Shown here piece after piece: positions 55,735 through 64,000 of a stretch of DNA of 64,000 nt (the stretch's first letter is position 1; each line of letters opens with the position of its first letter). Both the position numbers and the translations under genes were made by a program. The notes under the pieces are model-generated. The model searched no databases. It saw only the letters and a program-made list of their open reading frames with translations, and was not told where the DNA came from. The stretch is from Azolla caroliniana (taxonomy: Eukaryota > Polypodiophyta), in NCBI GenBank assembly GCA_043228905.1, contig JBHGNT010000016.1, positions 16,306,001-16,370,000 of the forward strand, written 5' to 3'.

Positions 55735-56625
55735 GAAGCAATGGATGAAGGAATAATTGAGAGACAAATACAAATTAAGAGAGGAGAAGGAGAAGATGAG
55801 ATTATCATGAAGAAACAAAAGATTGGCATTAATAATATGCATGAGGATATAGATATGATGCCAAGACCATCATATGCACATGTTATGGGAGAAGGTGAAG
55901 AGGAGAGGAATGCGCGATATTGGGATGTAATGCATGTAGTTGCTAATGAAGCACTACATGAGATTTTACCGGATACTACAGATATGGTGGCCAATGTAGA
56001 AGAGGATGAGATTGTTGAGGTGGAGATGCCACGTAGAGAAATCTTAAAGTCATTTTCCATGTTTCATGAGAGAGGCATTATTTGTTGCTTTACAGGGAAA
56101 AATCCTTCAGTAAATTGGGTGGTGCAATGGCTAAATGCAATGATTGGTAGAAATAGTGTGGAAGATGTGTATAAAGGTCCACGCGGGTTTTTTGAGGACA
56201 TTTTTCGAACCGAATAACGATGGGATAGATTGTTATCACATTTGCTTGTCTTTTACAATAATAATTTAGTTTATATTGTCCCTTGGAAACCACTAGCCAA
56301 GTTTCAAGAAATTTTGAAACAAGAGTGTCCAATATGGGTGGAGGTAGAGTGTAAATTTTCGTTTTTATGGCCTATAATTCAAGGTGTCATGGAACAATTG
56401 GGAAAGGTGATAGTAGCCCCAAATGCGAAAGCATATAATAGATATAGGTTATGTATGCTATGCAATACAACAAAAAAGAGACCTTTGTGGCTAAACATAA
56501 AGACTGAGGAGATGAGGTCATTCCGTTGCCAATTGCATTGGGGATCATTTGCCGGTCATTACTTTCGATGTAGTCATTTAGGCATTTCATGGCGGAATGT
56601 CATCAAACACCGGAAATGGAGGTGA
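55735..56625 (+). pseudogene. LINE ORF1 remnant
   Basis: Two frames, 55735-56217 and 56230-56625. The first contains FHERGIICCFTGKNPSVNWV and WLNAMIGRNSVEDVYKGPRG. The second contains VYIVPWKPLAKFQE, CPIWVEVECKFSFLWP and VIVAPNAKAYNRYRLCMLCN, the DUF4283-like RNA-binding region of plant LINE ORF1, then a damaged zinc knuckle (GHYFRCSHLG). One stop separates the frames. Acidic and basic stretches continue to about 56990. Confidence 0.75.
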
Positions 56626-57157
56626 CTAATAATTCCCATGGTAATGAGTTAATGACAGACTCTATACTAAATGATAATGAGGTGTTGAAAAGTAAGGAGG
56701 CAAATGTGGAAAAAGTTAAGAGTGTTGTTATTTTGGAACATAATGACAAAGATATTCAAGAAAGAAGAAAAGATTAAATGGATGAGGGTGGATCTTGGAT
56801 TAAGGTGGCCTCTAAGGTAAATCATCCAAGGTACCAAAAAGACAAAGTTTATGCACATAATGGACAAAAGAGGGGTAGTTCCTCTAGGGATCCTATGGGG
56901 TTATCACATGCACATAATTACGATCAATTGAAAGGAAGGTCAACCTTAAGTTTGATAAGAACGATAGAATCAATTTACCATTAGAAAAACAAAATTGGAA
57001 AAGAGATAATTCATGGGGTACAATGGGATCCACCAATAAACATGGACCATCTGTGCAAAATGCATTTGCAGTCTTAACTGATTATTTTGGTGATATACCA
57101 AAGATATTGGCACAACGGGAACAAGAACAAGCCAAGAAGCAATATACTTCGTGAGTG

Positions 57158-59050
57158 ATGAAGGTAGTCACATGGAATGTAAGGGGAATTTCTTCTCTGT
57201 CCAAGTAGTATGGTATGTGGAAAACTATCTTTAATAGTGAATGAGATATATTATGTGTATTAGAACATAAGGAGCATGCTAAGTCTGGGTCTTCTTTTCA
57301 TCATAAGCAGTATCACGTGTTTTATGTTGGAGTTAATGGGGGCCCTTATTCAGGTGTAATGCTTATTATAAGGGATAGCTTGAAACCGGTAGTGGTTCAA
57401 AGAGATGTACATGGCCGGTTATTGGTGGTTGAAGTTAATTATGAAGGGAAACTGATTCGGGTGGTTAGCATTTATGGATCGAATGTTGCAAGACATCGTA
57501 TGGAACTTCAGAGATGCTTAAATAAAGTTTTGCTTCATGGGAGATGATTTTTTTGTTAGGGGATTTTAATATGTGTGCTGAGGTGGGCCAATCTACTTCG
57601 ATGCATGGCTTGATGGATGCTCCCGAATGAGAGGTATGGGATTTGTTTATGATGGATGTCGTAAGGTATGATGCATGGACTTGGATCAATGGAAATGATG
57701 TTGGTTATACCTTTCAATCGGCACAACATAGATAAACTTGGAGTAGACTGGATCGCATTTATATTATGCATGATGATACATTCTTGCCAGAGTTTTTGAC
57801 TATGCAAGTGTATAGGGGGATTGGATCATCCGATCATTTCCCAGTTGTTTTGGAATGCAGACATCAAGCCGTGGATGGTTTTAGAGCTTTATTGGGAATA
57901 CAACCATTGAGATTTAATTCATCTTTCCTTGGACATGATAAATTTAAGCATGCTATGGGACAATTGGTGGGGGTGTTTACAAGACGAAGTCAATGTCCAC
58001 AATGTTTCGTCGTGGGATATTTGTCATTCTAATATTCAACTGTTTACACGATATTATGGAATTTATCAAATATCTATTCGTAAACAAAAGATGAGTTCGT
58101 TACAACACTTTCTAGATAGATGTAACTCATTGTTGGTAAAGATTACATTGGATGATGTGTTGTTGGATATTCAAGAGACGTTGTCATAGGCCTTACAAGT
58201 ATTAGAGGTTCGTAGTTATCAACAATCACGAGTGATGGCTATGAAAAATGAAATACATGATCACAACTGTAATTCACATAAGTTTGACCATGGGTTGCAA
58301 GCATCTCATGCTAGAATGAATGTGGTAAATGTAGAGATTGATGGAATTTTGGGCAAGATCGTATTATGAATGATGACATAACACAAGCGCAATCGATGTT
58401 ATTTAACTCAGTTAAGGTGAGTGGTGGGCAACATGATATGATTGCATTGGAGGAGGATATAAAGGAGGAGGAGGTGGAATATGTATTATCACATCTTGCA
58501 AGTGATAAAAGCCCGGGTTGGGATGACATTATGAATGAGTTTTTTAAAGCCTTTTTACATGAACTCAAAGCTCCTCTAATAATGATATTCTAAGAAATAT
58601 GAAGTTCTTGTAAAATGCCCGATTCATGGAAAGTTGGTTTGGTTAAACTTATACCAAATGTTGCATCTCCTACGTCTTTTGCCCAATGGAGGACGATATC
58701 ATGAATGGGTGGCATGAATAAGATTTTTGCCAAAGTAATTGCAAATAGACTTCAAAAGGTGTTGTCGTCTATGGTCCATCCAATGCAATATGGGTTTATT
58801 GAGGGAAGGGACATCTTGCATAATATTTTGAATGTGCAAATGGTAGTGGATTATGCAAAGGAATCCAAACAACATATGGTGGCTCGAAGATTCAATCTTT
58901 TGAAAGCTATGTGCATAGGTACCCAACCTTGGGCAGAAATAATTACTTATTTTGTGGAAAAGGTTGGTATTTACCATGGGAAAATGAGAATTACATCTTC
59001 GTGGTGGCATGTTGTTAATAGTACCCTGCAATTTAAGCGTTCAAAATCTA
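57158..59050 (+). pseudogene. LINE ORF2 remnant (endonuclease and RT)
   Basis: APE-type endonuclease: MKVVTWNVRGISSLSK (57158), then LEHKEH, GRLLVVEVNYEGKLIRVVSI, FFLLGDFNM and IGSSDHFPVV. RT starts near 58490 with LASDKSPGWDDIMNEFF, LVKLIPNV and NKIFAKVIANRLQKVLSSMV, MQYGFIEGRDI. The catalytic YADD part is missing, and the fragment stops near 59050 before LTR D. Several stops and frame changes. Confidence 0.85.
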
Positions 59051-59232
59051 GTATGGTTCAATAGTTGGTGCTTTCTTGGCAGTGGTGTTTGAAGTTGTTT
59101 AATTGGAGGCCTCATGAGTGTAGAAAAGATATAAATTCTTATCGGATGACTTCTTGTCCTTGGATGGAGAGCAACTGGCGACAGTAAGGCAGCTGGTGGA
59201 ACAACTGGATGATGACCAGCTAGATACCCAAC

Positions 59233-60004
59233 TGTTGGGAGACAGGTCCCTCCGGATGGGAAGGGAGAGGAAGAGTGCCGACGAACAGACTCAGCCGAGG
59301 CCGAGAGGCCGAGGCCGAAACGGTATGAGGAGTACCCGGCTACGGAGAGCCGGATGATACAGACCCGGTATGAACCGGATGAGGAGTACCCGGCTACGGA
59401 GAGCCGGATGGTGCAGGCCCGGTATGAACCGGATGAGGAGTACCCGACTACGGAGAGCCGGATGGTGCAGACCCGGTATGAACCGGATGAGGAGTACCCG
59501 GCTACGGAGAGCCGGATGGTGCAAGCCCGGTATGAACCGGAGGAAGAGACATATTCGTAAATATGTTTCTGAGAGCCCATTGTGGCTATATTTGTAAATA
59601 GCCAAAAAGTCATATTAGTATAAATATGACTTAGGGCAAACTAACATTATGTTGTTGTTATTTTTCTTGTTGGTGCAAGAAGCAGAGACAACACGTAACG
59701 TTGTACAGAGAGAGTGAGAGAGAGAAAGAGGTCGCTGCCTCTGTTATAACCGCCGCCTGTGGCGAAGATCGTGAGTCCGAGGTCGTTGCCTCCGTGAACT
59801 CACTGTTTTGTACATTCATACATAGTGACAGTTTGCAGCCTGTGGGCTGCCGTGGTTTTTTCCCCTAGTTTGGGGTTTTCCACGTTAACCTCCTGTGTAC
59901 TCTTCCTCTCCTTTGGTTCGTGTTCTATTTCCCGTTCTTCTGTGTATCATTCTAAGCTCGGTTGTGGCCGAGCGTTGCGCATAAGGAACGTTGGTTTCCC
60001 GTCA
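59233..60004 (+). repeat. 5' LTR of element D
   Basis: TGTTGGGAGACAGG to TTTCCCGTCA, 772 bp, family of solo LTR C. About four copies of a 54-bp minisatellite (59326-59547) lie upstream of the TATA motif tagtataaatatg (59617-59629). Confidence 0.93.
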
Positions 60005-60077
60005 CCAACTTCAGTTTGAGCGATAGGAACGGGAGCGGAGCTGGCAAATCGCGGCTAAAAGGACAACAATAATTAAC

Positions 60078-61166
60078 ATTAGTGACGGAGAACAATCTTC
60101 GGAGCAGCAACCGAATGAAACCGGAGCCGGAGGGAACCAACCAACCAAAGCTCAAGTAGAGCAACCGAATGTAGCCGGAGCCGGAGGGAGCTAGCCAACT
60201 GAAGTTCAAGTGGAGCAACTGGAAGTAGTCCAACTGAAGGAGCCAGTGGTAACCGAAAGCCAATGGCAGGAGGAGCTAAGGATGGAAGAACTGGAGAAGG
60301 AAGTGCCCAGACCCATGGAGTCGGAAAGGAATGGAGCCGAAAAGGAGGAACAAACCAAAAAGGAGGAACAAGCCGGACATTCGGCGCTGGAATGCACCAT
60401 GCATTCCCAATGCTTACTCTGCCACTCTAGAAGTCACACAATGGAACGATGTGAGTATAACCTGTTAAATCGGCAAGAACCACCGGTCCGGCAAATTAAA
60501 CCACAGAGAAAACAGGAGGAAGAAGAAGAACGCTGGCGGCAAGAGGAGTGCTATCGACCGGCACAAGATGTCCGGTACAGCGATCGAAGAGACGCTTATG
60601 ACTGGTATGACAGACAGGATAGAGATCGGGACTATAATGGACGGTACGAGAGATACATCCAGGATCACTCCCCTGGTTACAACCACCGACGGGACGACTA
60701 TGCCAAGTATGACGACCAACACCGTCAAGGTTACCAAAACAAAAAGAATTTCAAGAAACTTCATTTCAACAAAAAGGGGGGTCATCCACGGGAACCGGAA
60801 AAGGGTGCTCCAAGCAGCCAACCAGACCAAAACCAAGCACTTACCACAAAACCTCCACCAAGCACACACGCCGAATGCAGCAACACCCAAAAGCCGTACT
60901 GCTATTATTGCCGACAAGAAGGCCACTATAGTAATCAATGTCCAGCGAAGAGCTACGACAAGCGACCAGCGGTGAACATGGTAGACGCAGAAGTCGCGGA
61001 CATACAACAAGCCACTACAAGATCAAAAGGCAAAGCCACAGAGTGGGAAACTCAGGAAGCCATCCGGAAGCAGGCAACAGAATGGGTGAAGAAGGCAAAT
61101 GAGCGGAATGCGGCAGAGCTCGAACAACAAAAGGAGAATGCCGAAGAGCTCACCGGCCCAAGGTAG
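60078..61166 (+). pseudogene. gag of element D lacking the capsid core
   Basis: An N-terminal repeat region (VEQPNVAGAGG type) leads into an open frame 60210-61166. Glu/Lys-rich sequence (RMEELEKEVPRPMESERN) is followed directly by GHSALECTMHSQCLLCHSRS and HTMERCEYNLL (zinc knuckles 1-2), an Arg/Tyr/Asp-rich segment, CYYCRQEGHYSNQC (knuckle 3) and WETQEAIRKQATEWVKKANE. Compared with E and F the capsid segment (from MPYPYSKFRE to the knuckles) is missing. Confidence 0.8.
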
Positions 61167-61187
61167 CCCGAAAACCCAACATGGCAA

Positions 61188-61808
61188 GTGTTACAAGAAT
61201 GCCAAATAACGCTGCCGTTAGGCCGGCTTTTGCAACTAGTACCACGCTTCACGGAAGGACTGAAGACAAGAAGGACGGCAGCTGACACACCACTGGCTCC
61301 AGCATTCTTTTCGAATCCGGAGGAAGGACCGGCAGTGATGGATACGAGCAGTCCGGCAATCACAACCATCGTGAAAGGAAATGAGCTACCGAGCACGATT
61401 ATCGATGGAGGATCCAGTGTGAACGTGATCAGCCTCTGAACGTGTAACACTCTAGGAATCCATGACTGGAAACTGTGCCCGTTTTGGCTTCGGATGGTGG
61501 ACACCAGCTCAGTACGGCTGACCGGATTAATACGTGATCTGGAAGTGACCATCCGGGGTCACACATTTCACATTTCCGCAGTAGTTCTCCAGCTACAGGC
61601 TCAGGGAGCTTACCCACTACTGTTGAGATGCCCTTGGTTAAAAACAACACACATAAAGCAAAACTGGAGGAAGAATATAATTACGTTCCGACGTGGAAAA
61701 GCGAAAGTACGAGTACCGACTCAACCACGATCCGGTACCGGCAAGGAATCAACACCACTATATACGGAATGTGTCAACATGTTGGAAGGATTGGCGGACA
61801 ATACTTAG
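61188..61808 (+). pseudogene. Protease of element D
   Basis: ELPSTIIDGGSSVNVISL then a TGA, and LRMVDTSSVRLTGLIRDLEV, LQLQAQGAYPLLLRCPWLKT. The active site reads DGG as in E and F. One stop codon and a frame change to RT near 61790. Confidence 0.8.
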
Positions 61809-63630
61809 AGGAAAATCCGAAGATCGTACCTCTGTTCAAGATTGATGTAGCCGAAGCAGTATCACCATACATACTACAACTGGACGGAACCGACAAGGAA
61901 CTGGATAAAGAAGCAATACAGGAATTACGGCAAGCACAGGAGGCATTGGAAAAAGAAATGGCAGTATCGCAGCGCGTGAAGGCATCCCAACTAGAAGAGG
62001 TAAACCTAGGTACCACAGAGGACACAAGACAGGTGCACATCGCCAAGGAAATGACGCCGGAGAACAAAACGGCAATGATCACACTCCTAAAAGAATTTTG
62101 CGATGTGTTCGCTTGGTCCTACAAGGACATGTCGGGACTCGATCCTCAGTTGTATCAACACCAGATACATCTGAGCAAAGATGCCAAACCGGTAGCGCAA
62201 CGACGTTACCGGATGAACCCGAATTACGCGACAAAAGTCAAAGAAGAAATCGACAAGTTGCTAAGAGTGGGCTTCATCCTACCGGTAAAGAAAGCCACAT
62301 GGCTCAGCCTGATAGTCGTAGTACCCAAAAACAATGGTAAGATAAGAGTGTGCGTCGACTACCGGAAATTGAATGCGGCTACGATAACAAACGGTTTTCC
62401 ACTTCCATTCATGGATGGAGTCCTGGATGTGGTCGCCGGTCATAAGGTGTACAGTTTTCTAGACGGTTTCAGCGGCTATAATCAGATCTGGATGCACCCT
62501 GCCGACCAGGAGAAAACTGCTTTTGTCACCGAATAGGGAGTCTTTGTTGCTGTAGTGATGATGTTCGGACTGAAAATGGCGTCGACAACCTTCTAGCGGA
62601 TCATCATGGAGATTTTCGGAGAATTCATTCCGGCATTCATGCAGGTGTTCTTGGACGACTTCACTATTTATAGCCAGGAAGGGGATCACCTTTAGCACCT
62701 TCGACTATGTCTCGAGAAATGTAGGGTTTATCAACTAAGCCTGAACCTGGCAAAATGCTTGTTCGGAGTAACCGGCAGAGCGTTACTAGGCCACATATTG
62801 AGCAAGGACGGTATCGTAGTGGATCCGGACAAAGTAAAAGCAATCCTGGAGGCACCGGCACCAACCACGACAAAAGCACTAAGCCGGTTCTTAGGACAAA
62901 TTCGGTGGCATAGCCGAATGCTCCGGTATCTGGCAGACCTGGCTACACCATTGAATGGCGCGGTACATCGGACACTGTTCCGATGGACGGACACAGAAGA
63001 CCAGGCTTATCGGGCACTAAAAGTACTGTTGTCACAAGCGCCGGTGGTGCAACCTCCGGATTGGTCTAAAGAGTTCCATGTGTTCGTTGACACGTCCGAC
63101 ATCGCAATCGGGAGCGCACTAATGCAACTGACAGAACTGAAATGGTACCGGCCAGTCTATTATGCCAGCCGAAAGCTGTCCCAAGCGGAACGGAATTATT
63201 CCACAACGGAAAGGGAGGCCTTGGGTATGATCTATAGTGTCACCAAGTTTAGACACTATTTGTTGGGAAGGAAATTTTCCTTTCGCGTAGATCATTCGGC
63301 GCTCCTCTACTTGGTGTCCAAAGCATCACTCACCGGTAAGCTGGCCCGGTGGACGTTACTATTGCAAGAATTCGAGTTCGAGATATTCCACCGACCCGGC
63401 ATACAACATGCGGTAGCAGACTATTTAAGCTGGTTGGATTCATGTGAACCCGGTGACGGAGTCCCAGACGACTTTCCGGATGCTGAGCTGTTTAGAATCA
63501 TAGTAGAAACGGCAACGAATAGTACGGTCGCAGAGGAAGACAAGTGGCTCACCAACATGCACCAATTTCTGAGCATCGGCTTACCTCCGAAGGAGATGAA
63601 CAGAGACGAAAGGAAACGCTTAGCCATTCA
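61809..63630 (+). pseudogene. RT-RNase H of element D
   Basis: RT: DVFAWSYKDMSGLDPQLYQH, RRYRMNPNYATKVKEEIDKL, VPKNNGKIRVCVDYRKLNAA, SFLDGFSGYNQIWMHP, then a TAG at 62534-62536. Palm AFMQVFLDDFTIYSQ (FLDD), with further TAG codons at 62595 and 62692 areas. RNase H: FVDTSDIAIGSALMQLTELK, YYASRKLSQAERNYS, FRVDHSALLYLVSKASLTGK, FHRPGIQHAVADYL. From 62759 the frame is open to 63790. Confidence 0.85.
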
Positions 63631-64000
63631 AAGCCGACATTTCTGTCTATTACAGGACACACTGTACCACAAAGGCGCAGATGGCATATGGGGGCGTGCA
63701 ATGCGCAACGATGAAAAGGGAATAATATTGTGCGAAGCACACTGCGGCGTGGCTGGAGGACATTATGCCGGAGACGCTACGACAGGATAAATATGGTAGA
63801 GTGGACTATGGTGGCCGAAAACATTGAAGGATGTAGTCCGGTACGCTAAAGAATGCGACCTAGTCAACGACTGGGCCAACCAACCAAACAAGCCAGAATG
63901 CCAAGCCAGCACGTGCTACTGTTAGAACCATTTCAGAAATGGGGGCTAGATTTTGTCGGTCCATTCAAACCACCGGCAATGAGAACCGACAACCGGTACG
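63631..64000 (+). pseudogene. Integrase start of element D
   Basis: Zinc-binding HCGVAGGHYAG, then after stops GLWWPKTLKDVVRYAKECD and FQKWG. Cut by the window end. Confidence 0.75.

Larger units (their letters stand above)
59233..64000 (+). mobile_element. Gypsy element D (continues past the window)
   Basis: 5' LTR, gag, protease, RT, RNase H and the start of integrase in standard Ty3 order, of the same lineage as E and F. The 3' end is outside the window. TAG stops in RT and frameshifts show it is inactive. Confidence 0.9.

Overview
This is plant nuclear DNA dominated by retroelements. One recognisable host gene is visible: a five-exon aldo-keto reductase at 45.5-47.1 kb with clean GT-AG introns. 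Everything else I can identify is LTR retrotransposon (Ty1/copia and Ty3/gypsy), LINE or simple repeat. A chromodomain-bearing gypsy element with a fungal-like gag (Tcn1-like) and the great depth of nesting suggest a large-genome, seed-free vascular plant (fern or lycophyte). That is an inference; no organelle, rRNA or species-specific marker is present.

Layout. 1-3.7 kb: mosaic of decayed copia pieces cut by LTRs of the Tcn1-like family and of a second LTR family. 3.7-8.4 kb and 31.17-31.56 kb: an old plus-strand gypsy element (E) split by a later insertion. 8,414-31,164: that insertion, a small non-autonomous copia element (N) with 468-bp LTRs and target duplication tcagg. N contains a minus-strand, nearly intact copia element (O, 8,949-14,204) at its start codon and the Tcn1-like chromovirus M (15,232-30,663). 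M contains the minus-strand gag-only element A (19,253-28,702). A contains the gag-only element B (20,139-23,715) and a solo LTR C (26,021-26,832, target duplication gaatc). The nest is five levels deep: E, N, M, A, B. 31.7-35.7 kb: an LTR-like block and a decayed minus-strand gypsy element K carrying a solo LTR (target duplication agatg). 35.7-38.0 kb: scrambled copia pieces including an inverted repeat of gag. 38.0-41.6 kb: minus-strand gypsy F with a Q/N-rich gag, related to E. 41.6-43.6 kb: copia RT/RNase H, tail and 3' LTR. 43.6-49.4 kb: the aldo-keto reductase between two diverged direct repeats, apparently the remains of a tandem gene array. 49.4-52.9 kb: non-coding, with a 110-bp tandem repeat and a pair of long hairpins. 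52.9-54.3 kb: 3' part of a LINE with an intact C-terminal ORF. 55.7-59.1 kb: a second, decayed LINE. 59.2 kb to the end: gypsy element D, same gag/pol lineage as E and F, with an LTR of the same family as solo LTR C.

The most interesting signals are in LTR biology. (1) In M and in an independent relative at 1.0 kb, the predicted first bases of the transcript are exactly complementary to the bases just after the 5' LTR, and the two copies differ by a compensatory change. This is the signature of Tf1-type self-priming instead of tRNA priming. (2) LTRs of two unrelated families (M and B) carry antisense tRNA-like A-box/B-box modules with the same 43-nt spacing. (3) A, B and N are non-autonomous elements that keep gag-like ORFs; A and B share an identical 18-nt primer-binding site although their LTRs differ.
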